DNA of 64,000 bases from positions 1 through 64,000 of the forward strand of contig NZ_FQZU01000013.1 in assembly GCF_900142135.1 (NCBI RefSeq), given 5' to 3'. A program made the translations under genes and the position numbers. Numbering within the stretch: position 1 is the stretch's first letter; each line of letters begins with the position of its first letter. Source of the DNA: Desulfatibacillum alkenivorans DSM 16219 (GTDB lineage: Bacteria; Desulfobacterota; Desulfobacteria; Desulfobacterales; Desulfatibacillaceae). This document shows positions 52,880 to 62,158 of the stretch, piece by piece. Under the pieces are notes generated by a model, which saw only the letters and a program-made list of their open reading frames with translations, made no database searches and was not told the origin of the DNA.

Positions 52880-55096
52880 TTGGAAAACCCGCAACACTCC
52901 CAAGACGTCCGCATAGTCCGGGCCACGTCCGCCTTTGACTGCGGCGGGCGCTGTCCGCTGCTGCTTCATGTGAAGGACAACAAGATCATTCGCATCGAGG
53001 GCGACGATCACCCGGACTCGGACCGGCAATTGCGCACCTGTCTTCGCTGTCGCGCATACCGAAAATACGTGCACCACCCGGAACGCCTTATGCATCCGCA
53101 AAAACGCGCGGGCGCCAAAGGGGAGGGCAAGTTCGAACGCATTTCCTGGGACGAGGCCTTGAGCATCCTATCGGACAAGCTCAAGGAGACCAAGGATAAA
53201 TTCGGCCCCGAATCCATTTTGCTCATGACCGGCGGGGGGTATCTGGCCAGCCTGCATAGCGGGTCCATGGCTGCGCCCAGGCTTTTGAACCAGTTCGGCG
53301 GATACACCACCCATTACGGCAACATTTCCTCCGAAGGCGCGGTCTGGGCTTCCTTGGTCCAATACGGCAGCGTGATGGTGGGCCACAGCCGGGAGGACAT
53401 GCTGAATTCCAAGCTCATTATTCTTTGGGGCTGGGATCCGGCGCGCATGATTTCCGGCTCCAACACCATGCATCACTTGCTTAAGGCCAAGGAAAACGGC
53501 GCCAGGGTGATCTCCGTGGAGCCCCGTTACACCGACACCGCCGCCGCCGTGGCCGACAAGTGGATTCCCATTTATCCGGGTACGGACACGGCCATGATGG
53601 CGGCCATGGCTTATGTCATGATCACGGAAGACCTGCATGACCAGGCTTTTCTGGACAAGTACACCATAGGCTTCGACAAGTTCAAGGAATACATCCTGGG
53701 CGACGAGGACGGCCAGGCCAAGACCCCGCAGTGGGCCGAGGCCGTCTGCGGCGTTCCCGCCGAAACCATCGCGGACCTGGCGCGGGAGTACGCCGCAGCC
53801 AAGCCGGCCGCGCTCATGGACTGCCAGGGCCCGGCCCGCAGCGCCATGGGCGAGCAATACTGCCGGTTTGCAGCCACTCTGTCCGCCATGACCGGCAACG
53901 TGGGCAAGCCCGGCGGTTCGGCCTGCGGCGGACTCATGGGCATCCCCATCGGCCATATGTTCCGCATGTCGGCCATTCCGCCCGGGAAGAACCCCGTGGA
54001 AATGACCGGCCCCAAAATCAAGGGCACCCTGGACATCCGGGACCGGGTGATCAAGCGCATCCACATCAACAAGCTGTGGGAGGCCATTCTGGAAGGCAAG
54101 GCCGGGGGATTTCCCGCGGACGTCAAAATGGCCTGGTCCATGTGCAACAATTACCTGAACCAGATCGGCAACGCCAACAAGGGGGACAAGGCCCTCAAAA
54201 AGCTGCCCTTCTTTGCGGTAAATGAAATATTCATGACCGCCCAGGCCCGGTACGCGGACCTGCTTCTGCCCGTCACCACGGCTGCGGAGCGGAGCGACCT
54301 CACCTACGCTTGGCCCTCAGGCCCCTATTACACTTTTGTGAACCGGGCCATCGAGCCTTTGGGCGAGTGCAAGTCCGACCTGGAAATTTGCGAAATGCTG
54401 TCCGACTATCTGGGCGTGAAAGACTATCGCCTGGGCGCAAAGGAAGATGACATCCTCAAGCACATGGTGGACCAAAATCCCGTGACCAGCAAATACGTCA
54501 CGGACTTTGACAAGTTCAAGAACGACGGCATCCACCGGATTGAGTTGAAGGAGCCGTACATCGCCTTTCGCAAGCAGATTGAAGACCCGGAGAACAATCC
54601 CTTTGACACGCCTTCGGGCAAAATCGAAATTTATTCCCAGCGGGTGGCTGACATAAACAGCCCCAAATGTCCGCCTGTGCCCAAATACATTCCCACCTTC
54701 GAGGACCGGAACGATCCCCTGTTTGAAAAATACCCCCTGCAACTATTGACGCCCCATCCCAGAAACCGGGTGCACTCCGAAATGTATAAGGTGGAATGGC
54801 TGAGGGAGGCCGAGCCCCACGTGCTTTGGATTCATCCCAAGGATGCGGAGGCCCGGGGCGTTTCAAACGGCGACGACATCCAGGCTTTTAACGATCGCGG
54901 CCGGGTGGCCCTCAAGGCCTTCGTCACCCAGCGCATCAAGCCGGGCGTGGTCTGCATGTTTGAAGGCGCCTGGTATCAGCCTGACGAAAACGGGATAGAC
55001 CGGGGCGCCTGCGCCAATACCCTGACCAAGGACGACTATTCCGGCGGCGGCGCTGCTGTCATGAACACTTCACTGGTCCAGGTTGCCAAGGCCTAA
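52880..55096 (+). CDS. Molybdopterin oxidoreductase, DMSO-reductase family catalytic subunit
   Basis: A 738-residue protein starting at TTG 52880 with a strong TAAGGAGG. Cluster-site residues Cys21, Cys25 and Cys54 (FDCGGRC, RTCLRC) are present, but the first position of the usual four-Cys set is Ser17. The molybdopterin-binding domains follow (FGGYTTHYGN; YTDTAAAVADKWIPIYPGTD; NVGKPGGSACGG; DIQAFNDRGRV). No twin-arginine signal is seen, so it should act in the cytosol, unlike E. coli DmsA. The substrate could be a sulfoxide, thiosulfate-like or organic compound. It forms an operon with the ferredoxin-like gene. Confidence 0.85.
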   Translation: MENPQHSQDVRIVRATSAFDCGGRCPLLLHVKDNKIIRIEGDDHPDSDRQLRTCLRCRAYRKYVHHPERLMHPQKRAGAKGEGKFERISWDEALSILSDKLKETKDKFGPESILLMTGGGYLASLHSGSMAAPRLLNQFGGYTTHYGNISSEGAVWASLVQYGSVMVGHSREDMLNSKLIILWGWDPARMISGSNTMHHLLKAKENGARVISVEPRYTDTAAAVADKWIPIYPGTDTAMMAAMAYVMITEDLHDQAFLDKYTIGFDKFKEYILGDEDGQAKTPQWAEAVCGVPAETIADLAREYAAAKPAALMDCQGPARSAMGEQYCRFAATLSAMTGNVGKPGGSACGGLMGIPIGHMFRMSAIPPGKNPVEMTGPKIKGTLDIRDRVIKRIHINKLWEAILEGKAGGFPADVKMAWSMCNNYLNQIGNANKGDKALKKLPFFAVNEIFMTAQARYADLLLPVTTAAERSDLTYAWPSGPYYTFVNRAIEPLGECKSDLEICEMLSDYLGVKDYRLGAKEDDILKHMVDQNPVTSKYVTDFDKFKNDGIHRIELKEPYIAFRKQIEDPENNPFDTPSGKIEIYSQRVADINSPKCPPVPKYIPTFEDRNDPLFEKYPLQLLTPHPRNRVHSEMYKVEWLREAEPHVLWIHPKDAEARGVSNGDDIQAFNDRGRVALKAFVTQRIKPGVVCMFEGAWYQPDENGIDRGACANTLTKDDYSGGGAAVMNTSLVQVAKA

Positions 55097-55109
55097 AGGA
55101 GGGGATGCT

Positions 55110-55670
55110 ATGCAAATGGGATTTTATTTCGACCAAACCCGCTGCACAGGCTGCAACGCCTGCCGCGTGGCCTGCAAAGACTGGAACGACGTGCCTGAAG
55201 GCCCGGAAGCCTGGATGCAGGTGAAATACTTGGAGCAGGGCGAAACGCCGGACGTGTTTGTGGCCTACATGATTCAAACCTGCTTCCATTGCGAATCGCC
55301 CATATGCGCCGAGGCCTGCCCGGCCGGCGCCATCACCAAGAGGCCGGAGGACGGGATCGTCCTGGTGGATCGCAACGCTTGCCTGGGCAAGGAGGAATGC
55401 GGCGCCAAGTGCCTGAAGGCCTGCCCGTACGACGCCCCCCAGTTCGGCCCCGAGCCCGGCGCTAAAATGGGCAAGTGCGTCTTTTGCACGGACCGCCTGG
55501 TCCAGGGCAAAATGCCTTCCTGCGTGGAGGCCTGCTACACCAGGGCGCTGGACTTCGGGCCTTTGGACGAGTTGCAAAAAAAATACGGCCAGGCAGTGGA
55601 AGCGCCCAATTTCAAGTATTCGAAGCGAACAAAACCCTCTGTGATTATGAATCCCAAAAACCCGAAATAA
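55110..55670 (+). CDS. DmsB-like 4Fe-4S ferredoxin subunit
   Basis: A 186-residue iron-sulfur subunit with four 4Fe-4S cysteine sets: CTGCNACRVACKDW, CFHCESPICAEACPAGA, CLGKEECGAKCLKACPYDA and CVFCTDRLVQGKMPSCVEAC. This is the HybA/DmsB-type four-cluster pattern. No signal peptide and no DmsC-type anchor gene follows, so the pair is probably soluble or uses another partner. AAAGGAGG precedes the ATG at 55110. Confidence 0.88.
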   Translation: MQMGFYFDQTRCTGCNACRVACKDWNDVPEGPEAWMQVKYLEQGETPDVFVAYMIQTCFHCESPICAEACPAGAITKRPEDGIVLVDRNACLGKEECGAKCLKACPYDAPQFGPEPGAKMGKCVFCTDRLVQGKMPSCVEACYTRALDFGPLDELQKKYGQAVEAPNFKYSKRTKPSVIMNPKNPK

Positions 55671-55690
55671 TCTTCAAATTCCGCCAACAG

Positions 55691-55728
55691 CCGGGTTCTT
55701 GTTCGTCTTTGAATAAGAGCCCGGTTTT
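55691..55728 (+). terminator. Terminator of the molybdopterin oxidoreductase operon
   Basis: CCGGGTTCTT (55691-55700) pairs with AAGAGCCCGG (55715-55724), one G-U pair, followed by TTTT. It lies 21 bases after the ferredoxin gene stop, between converging genes. Confidence 0.75.
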
Positions 55729-55768
55729 GTCCTTATGGTTTATGGAATTACCTTGTTCGAGGATGTCT

Positions 55769-58700
55769 TCAATCACTCCCGTCCAGGGCTTCCCGAACCC
55801 TTGCCGCCAGAATCTTTTTGGTAAAAGGCTTTTTGAGAAACCTGATTTCTTTGTCTAAAACGCCGTGCTGGGCGATTACATTGGCTGTGTACCCGGACAT
55901 GAACAGGGTTTTGATGTTCGGATGCATCATTCGCAAACGCTCTTCCAACTCCCTTCCGTTCATGTTTGGCATGATCACATCGGTTATCACCAGACGAATC
56001 TCCCCGGGCGGGTCCTTGGCAAGTTGGATGGCCTGGCTGGGGGAGTTGGCCGCCAAAATCTTGTACCCCAATTGCTCCAGCATGAGCCTTGCCATATTCA
56101 GGATGGCTGGTTCATCCTCAACCACCAGGATCATTTCGTGTCCCTTGGCGGCCGGAGCTTCCGCGGATTTTTTCGGCGCACGCGCAACAGGCGCCGTATG
56201 CTTCGGCAAATGAATTTTAAAGGTGGCGCCCTGGCCCACTTCGCTTTGAACCGTAATAAAACCCTTGTTTTGCTTTACAATTCCGTAGACCATGGCCAAT
56301 CCCAGCCCGGTTCCCTTGTCCACATCTTTTGTTGAAAAAAAAGGCTCGAACAGCTTCTCCTGGGTTTGAAAATCCATGCCTTTGCCGTCGTCGCTGATAG
56401 CCAGGACCACATAGTCTCCAGGCCGGGCTTCCGAGTCTTTGTCCGGAGAGTCCGTGATGGAGACTTTACTGGTTTCGATGACAATTTTCCCCACGCCGTC
56501 AATGGCGTCACGGGCGTTGACGCATAAGTTGGCCAGGATTTGATCGATCTGAGTGGGGTCCATATTGACGGCCCACAAATTATTGTGCGGCGCCCACACA
56601 AGGTCTATATCTTCGCCGATCAGCCGGCGCAGCATTTTCAACATGCCTTCCACGGTGTGGTTCAGGTCCAGAACTTTGGGGGCGATGGTCTGCTTGCGGG
56701 CGAAAGCCAGCAATTGCCTGGTAATGTCGGCCGAGCGCTGAGCGGCGCTGAAGATTTCGCTTAAGTCGGCGAAAATAGGGTTGGCGGGGTCCATCTCATC
56801 CATAGCCATTTCCGCATGCCCGATAATGACGCTCAACATATTGTTGAAATCGTGGGCTACTCCGCCGGCAAGGCGGCCTACGGATTCCATTTTTTGCGCT
56901 TGCAGAAGCTGGGATTGCAGCTTTTCCCGCTCCGCCTCCGCCGCCTTGGATTCGGTGATGTCCCTGAATTCCACCACCCTGACCTGCTTGCCCTGGTACG
57001 GGATGTTTCGCGCCTCCAGGCGAATGGGAAACTCCTCGCCGTTTTTCCGGACCCCCATGGCTTCGTAGGGCTTTTCATAGCCCGCCAAGATATTTCCCAT
57101 CACCAGGTCCCGGCTTTGCTCGGCGATGAGCAGCAGCCCATCCATGCCGATCAATTCTTCCGCCGAATATCCGGAGATATCGGAAAGCCCCTTGTTGCAG
57201 TCCAGAATCACTCCTTTATCATGGATGGCGATTCCGCCGAAGGAGGCGTTGTGCAGGGCCTTAAAGCGGGCTTCGCTTTCCCGCAGCGATTTTTCAGCCT
57301 CCTTTCTTTCGGTTATGTCGTGGTAATTTCCTAAAATTCCATTGATATCAGGGTCATGAAAAAGGCTCACGCCCGTAAACTCTATCCATCGAAAAGCGCC
57401 GTCCTTGCGGCGATACCGGCATTCAAGAACGCCTGTTTTATCCGGCTCCCTGGCCAGATTCAGAAAAAATTCTTTCGCCTCCTCTATATCTTCAGGATGG
57501 ACGTTGTCCCAGGTGCTTTTTCCCACCACGTCTTCCGGCTTCCAGCCGAAATGTTTTTCTATATTGGCGCTCTTATAACGGTTTACGCCTTCCTGATCGA
57601 TGATGACAATGACGTCCCCGATGTTGGCTACCAGCTTGCTGTGGAGGCTCTGGTGCCGCTTGATGGCTTCCTCGGCTTGTTTGCGTTCCCCAATAAAACG
57701 GGCTTGCTGCAGGTTTTGGAAGGCCATGTCCGACAACGTGTTGGCAAAAGTATACAGCAAGTCGGCAATCCGTTGGAATGCCTCGACCTTCATGGAGGGC
57801 GTTTCCCAAAACGCTTTGGCGCATTCCTCTTCATCCGCGCCGATGGTTCGGGCGTAGGCTCGGATGCCTTCTTCCGTCTGCGTTTCATCGCGCACCTGGC
57901 CTATGAGCCAATTGGCAAGATGCTTTCCTCCAACGGTGATGCTTGCCCCCGCGTCCCATAAACCGCCGCTCAGGCAAGGCCTGACGAACGGCCCGTTTTG
58001 ATGGTGCGCTCCCAGGATGGCATCCGACTTGTAGCAGTTGGCGCGGCCGATTTCCGTAGACCGGATCAGGTCCGAACACAGCCTTGTGAAGTTGCTGGGG
58101 GTGGTGACCGGCTCTCCGGCGGGGGTGGTTATGACTGAGGCCACTTGCATGGCCGCAGAAAACTGGTCCTGAAAGTTTTGCAGGTCCTTGATGCTGAAAA
58201 GGTCCTGGAGTTGAACATCCTCCGGATTCTCCATTGGCCTGGTCAAGGCCAAAAGGCGCTTTTCAAGCGCATCCTGGGTGCGTTTTTGTTCGGTTATGTC
58301 TTGTAAAATGCAATGGGTCTGTTTAAAATCCCCTTTGGCGTCCTTTCCGATTTTGCCGTTAAAGGAAACCAGGATAAACGCCCCGTCCTTTTTCCGCATA
58401 TAAAATTCCACGCCCAGGATTTCGCCAATGGCTTTGAAGCGGGGAAAGTTTTCCTTGAAATGCTCTTTCCAGTCCGGATGCAAAAAGTCGCTGAAAGGTC
58501 TGCCTATAACCTCTTCCCTGGCGTAACCCAGGATTTGCAGCCAAGTCTGGTTGACTTGAATAAAGCAGCCGTTTTCATCCAGAGACTGATACCCTAACGG
58601 CGCGTTTTCAAAAAACATTTGAAAACGCTTTTCGCTGTCTTTCAGGGCCTGTTCCGTCTGTATCTTGTCCGTAATATTGTGGTAGGTTATTACCACCCCG

Positions 58701-59101
58701 TAACCCTTTAAATGAAGCGGGGCTGCGGCCACGTTAAACCAGGCGGCGGCGCCGTCCTGCCCTACAACCCCCATCACCTTGGATACCACGCGGTTTTCCC
58801 TAAGCGCGACCACGGCGGCCCATTCCTCCAACGGCATGGGCGATCCGTCAGGGCGAATTATGTTCCAGTCTTCGGGGTTTATGGACTTGCTTTCATGCTC
58901 CTCCTTTAAGATCCCCAAAAGCTCCTCTGCGACGACGTTGGTTTCCAAAATTCCGCCGTTTTCATCGCTAATTGTAATGCCGAAGGGAAATTGCTGAAAC
59001 AGAGCATGGTATTTTTGGGCGGCGCTTCGGTATTCTCGCAGTTTTTTTTCTAACTCTGCGCTTTTGCGAGCAAAATCCTCATTCAAATGTCCTTGGTGCA
59101 A
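55769..59101 (-). CDS. PAS/PocR hybrid histidine kinase
   Basis: A 1110-residue soluble sensor kinase. Order: short coiled coil, PAS at about 30-150, PAS at 155-275, PocR-type ligand domain at 297-465 (LFSIKDLQNFQDQFSAAMQV; CYKSDAILGAHHQNG), PAS at 480-600, PAS at 610-720, HisKA with His750 (GGVAHDFNNM), HATPase at about 840-970 and a C-terminal receiver at 990-1105 (ITDVIMPNMNGRE; Asp near 1041). PocR domains sense small hydrocarbon-derived compounds. It is convergent with the molybdopterin oxidoreductase operon. The cognate regulator is not in the window. Confidence 0.92.
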   Translation of the reverse strand: MHQGHLNEDFARKSAELEKKLREYRSAAQKYHALFQQFPFGITISDENGGILETNVVAEELLGILKEEHESKSINPEDWNIIRPDGSPMPLEEWAAVVALRENRVVSKVMGVVGQDGAAAWFNVAAAPLHLKGYGVVITYHNITDKIQTEQALKDSEKRFQMFFENAPLGYQSLDENGCFIQVNQTWLQILGYAREEVIGRPFSDFLHPDWKEHFKENFPRFKAIGEILGVEFYMRKKDGAFILVSFNGKIGKDAKGDFKQTHCILQDITEQKRTQDALEKRLLALTRPMENPEDVQLQDLFSIKDLQNFQDQFSAAMQVASVITTPAGEPVTTPSNFTRLCSDLIRSTEIGRANCYKSDAILGAHHQNGPFVRPCLSGGLWDAGASITVGGKHLANWLIGQVRDETQTEEGIRAYARTIGADEEECAKAFWETPSMKVEAFQRIADLLYTFANTLSDMAFQNLQQARFIGERKQAEEAIKRHQSLHSKLVANIGDVIVIIDQEGVNRYKSANIEKHFGWKPEDVVGKSTWDNVHPEDIEEAKEFFLNLAREPDKTGVLECRYRRKDGAFRWIEFTGVSLFHDPDINGILGNYHDITERKEAEKSLRESEARFKALHNASFGGIAIHDKGVILDCNKGLSDISGYSAEELIGMDGLLLIAEQSRDLVMGNILAGYEKPYEAMGVRKNGEEFPIRLEARNIPYQGKQVRVVEFRDITESKAAEAEREKLQSQLLQAQKMESVGRLAGGVAHDFNNMLSVIIGHAEMAMDEMDPANPIFADLSEIFSAAQRSADITRQLLAFARKQTIAPKVLDLNHTVEGMLKMLRRLIGEDIDLVWAPHNNLWAVNMDPTQIDQILANLCVNARDAIDGVGKIVIETSKVSITDSPDKDSEARPGDYVVLAISDDGKGMDFQTQEKLFEPFFSTKDVDKGTGLGLAMVYGIVKQNKGFITVQSEVGQGATFKIHLPKHTAPVARAPKKSAEAPAAKGHEMILVVEDEPAILNMARLMLEQLGYKILAANSPSQAIQLAKDPPGEIRLVITDVIMPNMNGRELEERLRMMHPNIKTLFMSGYTANVIAQHGVLDKEIRFLKKPFTKKILAARVREALDGSD

Positions 59102-59263
59102 AATGCAACCTCCGAAGCCTTGCGGCGTCTGTCAAGCCTCTATGCACTTGCTTGCTATTGATTATTGCGATCCATTTGTACTTCCGAATTGTAGCGGCTT
59201 ATCCTGATATACCTATTTTCGATGCAACAGGTCAAAATATTTGCCTCTTTGAATAGTATCGTT

Positions 59264-60454
59264 TTATGAACAGGCGCCCTTTAGCGCAAAAATGCTGGCA
59301 GAAGCCAGGGGAAGAGCGGGCAGGAGATATTTTTCCCACGCCAGGTAGGAAAAGGGCATGGTCGCATAGAATAAAACCAAAGACAGGTTTATTAGAAAAA
59401 TGACGTCAAATTTTCTTTCCAGAATGCTGCGGCCCGCCTCCCTGAAAAAGCCGAGCACAAGCGGGGCTCCAGCCAGAAAGAACAGGAACATCACCGCGTG
59501 ATAAAACCAACCCGCCGAAGAAACAAGGCAGATCAGGCGATGAAAAAAGCCCGTGAACACAAGGCCGAACTGCAATCCGGAAGGAGACGCCCCGGGCGGA
59601 AAAATCCAATACAGCAAGGAAGCCGCCAGGGAAAAGCCTACAATCCAGGGCTGGTAAATTTCCCTTGCCTTCACAATCAGGAGGGGCAAGACATACACGG
59701 CGGTCAGCGACGCGTATAAGATTGCAAATCGCGGATGAAACCCGGTCATGCCGTCAACCCAAGCGGCCTTGGCCGCGTTTTCAGGGCATAAACCGCCCCA
59801 GACCACGATCATGAGCAGCAGCAGCGGAAAGGTGGAGATTATGGAAGCCAGGGCCATTTTATAGGCCGCCCATTGACGGTTGACGACAAGGCGAAGCAGG
59901 GCGGCGCCCCCCACAGCCAATGGAAAGAAAACAAAAAACTGTCTGCTGATTAACGCCAGCGCCATGCAGAAGCCATAGAGCCAGGGCTTTTCCTCCCTGG
60001 CGGCAATCATGGCGGCGAACAAGAAGGCCAGGGCGGCCATGTCCGTGTATATCAGAACGGTTAAGGCCATGGTGTAAGGGTTGGCCGCAAACAAAAAAGC
60101 CGCCGCCAAGGCGTGCTTTTTGTTTTCAATGACGTTGTACAAAAAATTATGAATCAGGCCTAAGGCCGTAAAGCCCAGGAGGAGCGATAAAAAGCGCAGG
60201 GCGGGCGCCTCAAAGCCGAACAGCCGCCCCCAAAGGCCGTAAAGAACAAAGGGCAGGGGACCGGAAGTTTCATTATAGGAGGCCAGGCTGTGCAGGGAAA
60301 TTTCAGCTCCAAACAGCTTAATGGCCTCCAAAAAATGCACCTCGTCATGAACAGGTATATGGTAGAAACCGGTCAGCTGCTGCATCAGGGCGATGCCGGC
60401 CCCGTACGCCAAAGTCGTGATCAGCAAGAATATGGATAGTGATCTTAAATACAT
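59264..60454 (-). CDS. Polytopic membrane protein, GT39-like
   Basis: A 396-residue protein with about 11 membrane segments. The first loop contains YHIPVHDEVHFLEAIKLFG with an acidic residue pair, and ASYNETSGPLPF follows, in the position of GT-C/GT39 family mannosyl- or arabinosyl-type transferases. No closer assignment is possible. The genes on the other side at 60659 and 62155 are of the same general type. Confidence 0.6.
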   Translation of the reverse strand: MYLRSLSIFLLITTLAYGAGIALMQQLTGFYHIPVHDEVHFLEAIKLFGAEISLHSLASYNETSGPLPFVLYGLWGRLFGFEAPALRFLSLLLGFTALGLIHNFLYNVIENKKHALAAAFLFAANPYTMALTVLIYTDMAALAFLFAAMIAAREEKPWLYGFCMALALISRQFFVFFPLAVGGAALLRLVVNRQWAAYKMALASIISTFPLLLLMIVVWGGLCPENAAKAAWVDGMTGFHPRFAILYASLTAVYVLPLLIVKAREIYQPWIVGFSLAASLLYWIFPPGASPSGLQFGLVFTGFFHRLICLVSSAGWFYHAVMFLFFLAGAPLVLGFFREAGRSILERKFDVIFLINLSLVLFYATMPFSYLAWEKYLLPALPLASASIFALKGACS

Positions 60455-60658
60455 ACAAGGCCTTGGGGCGGCGGGTTCTCAACCCCCTGTTTAAACATTA
60501 AGATGGTTTGACTGTCTGTTCATGAAATTGGGGCAAGGCATTTTTCGCTTTTATTCACTACCACAATCAAGAAACAAAATTCAAACTCCTGCAGCGCGCC
60601 CGTCCAAAATGAAATTGGCGCTTGTTAACCACTATAAATTCTATTAGAATTCCAGCCT
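60455..60658. other. Divergent intergenic region
   Basis: About 200 bases. A possible plus-strand -10 (TATAAATTC near 60632) occurs close to the 60659 start, but no good -35 was found. Confidence 0.4.
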
Positions 60659-62158
60659 ATGGAGACTAACGCCGCCGCTATGCCGCGTCCGGCCGCCTTG
60701 GGGTTGTCCATCCTTTCTGCGGTATTGGTCCTGATAGCGCTTACAGACGCCTTTGCAGAACCGGATTTATGGGGATATCTTAATTTCGGGCGCATGTTTT
60801 TCAACGAGCCCGGATTTCCCTGCCGGGACTTCCTCGCCTATACGCCGACCCATCCGGATTGGGTGTTTCATGAATGGCTTACCGGCGTGGTTTTATACCG
60901 CCTTTGGGAGGCAACCGGGCCGGCTGGGATTCAGGTTTTAAAATATATATTGGGCTGCCTGACGGCGTTCCTGCTGTTTTTGGCGTCCAGGCGCCGGGGG
61001 GCGGCGCTTAAGCATTCCCTGTATTTTTTTTTGGCTGGCGGCGCTTTCTTTTCCTGGGCTTTTCCGGCCTTCCGGGCCTTGTGTTTTACATATTTTTTTT
61101 TCGCCCTCTTTATTTTTGTTTTGGAGACCGCCCGAATTAATGAAAACTTCCGCCGTTTGTGGATTTTGCCCCTCATCATGGCCCTTTGGGCCAACCTGCA
61201 TGGAGGATTTCCGGCTGGGCTTGGGCTAATCGGCCTGTACGCCGCCGGCCGCTTTTGGGAGGGCCGGCGTTATTCGTCTTATCTGAAGGTTTTGGCCGTC
61301 TGCATTTTGGCCACACTAATCAACCCCTACGGCCTGGGCTTATGGACGGCGATTGCTGGACATTTGGCCGAGCCCCAGGCCGGCGTCAGGGAATGGGTTT
61401 CCGTTCCCGGTGCATGGGTTCATTTCGGGCCGTCTTACGACCTGCTAATTTTTTTGGCCTGCGTTGGCTTTGCTCTCGGAATGCTTGTTCTTTACGGTTT
61501 TCAGGACAAGGTGTTTACGCTGATTTTTCTGACGACGGCCTTTCTGGGAATGGTCCATCACAGGCACATGCCGTTTTTAGTTTTGGCTGCAGGCGCCTAC
61601 GGTCCGTTTCTATTTCAGGAGGTCTGCTGCGGCGAAAAGCGAAAAACAAAGGTCAGGACTTGCGCAATCCTTTTTGTCCTGCTGTTCGCCTTGGTCATGG
61701 CGGCCTGCAACATCAAGTACTTCGTTCTAAAAACCCCCATTGTTATAAACGGCGGAAACCCCCTGGCGCTCAACACCCCAGCCCAACCCTACGCTCCTGG
61801 AACGGACGCCTTGTTTTACCCGGTTCATGCGGTGGACTATTTGGAGACGGCCGGGTTTTCGGGGAATATCCTGCCTTACGCCACCTGGGGCGGTTATGTC
61901 AGTTGGCGGCTTTACCCAAGATGCAAGGTGGCCATGGACCTTCGGTTTGAAACCGTCTATCCCAAAAAGGTGCGCGACGAATACTTCCGGTTTTTGCAGG
62001 CTGGCGCGGGCTGGCGCGACTTCCTGGTTCGCCATCCCCATGACATTGTGTTGATATACAGGGGCGGCGCCCTCCACAAATCCATGTCCAGGGAGCCGGG
62101 CTGGCGGGAAATCTATAAGGATGAAAACACCGTGATATTTTCAAAGGAAGGTGGATGA
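60659..62158 (+). CDS. Polytopic membrane protein, paralog 1
   Basis: A 499-residue protein with about nine membrane segments and an extracytoplasmic C-terminal part of about 120 residues. Conserved segments shared with the next gene are AEPDLWGYLNFGRMFF, HEWLTGVVLYRLW, NLHGGFPAGLGLIGLYAAG, TLINPYGLGLW and YATWGGYVSWRLYP. The family is unnamed but has a GT-C/oligosaccharyltransferase-like layout. Stop overlaps the next start (ATGA). Confidence 0.65.
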   Translation: METNAAAMPRPAALGLSILSAVLVLIALTDAFAEPDLWGYLNFGRMFFNEPGFPCRDFLAYTPTHPDWVFHEWLTGVVLYRLWEATGPAGIQVLKYILGCLTAFLLFLASRRRGAALKHSLYFFLAGGAFFSWAFPAFRALCFTYFFFALFIFVLETARINENFRRLWILPLIMALWANLHGGFPAGLGLIGLYAAGRFWEGRRYSSYLKVLAVCILATLINPYGLGLWTAIAGHLAEPQAGVREWVSVPGAWVHFGPSYDLLIFLACVGFALGMLVLYGFQDKVFTLIFLTTAFLGMVHHRHMPFLVLAAGAYGPFLFQEVCCGEKRKTKVRTCAILFVLLFALVMAACNIKYFVLKTPIVINGGNPLALNTPAQPYAPGTDALFYPVHAVDYLETAGFSGNILPYATWGGYVSWRLYPRCKVAMDLRFETVYPKKVRDEYFRFLQAGAGWRDFLVRHPHDIVLIYRGGALHKSMSREPGWREIYKDENTVIFSKEGG

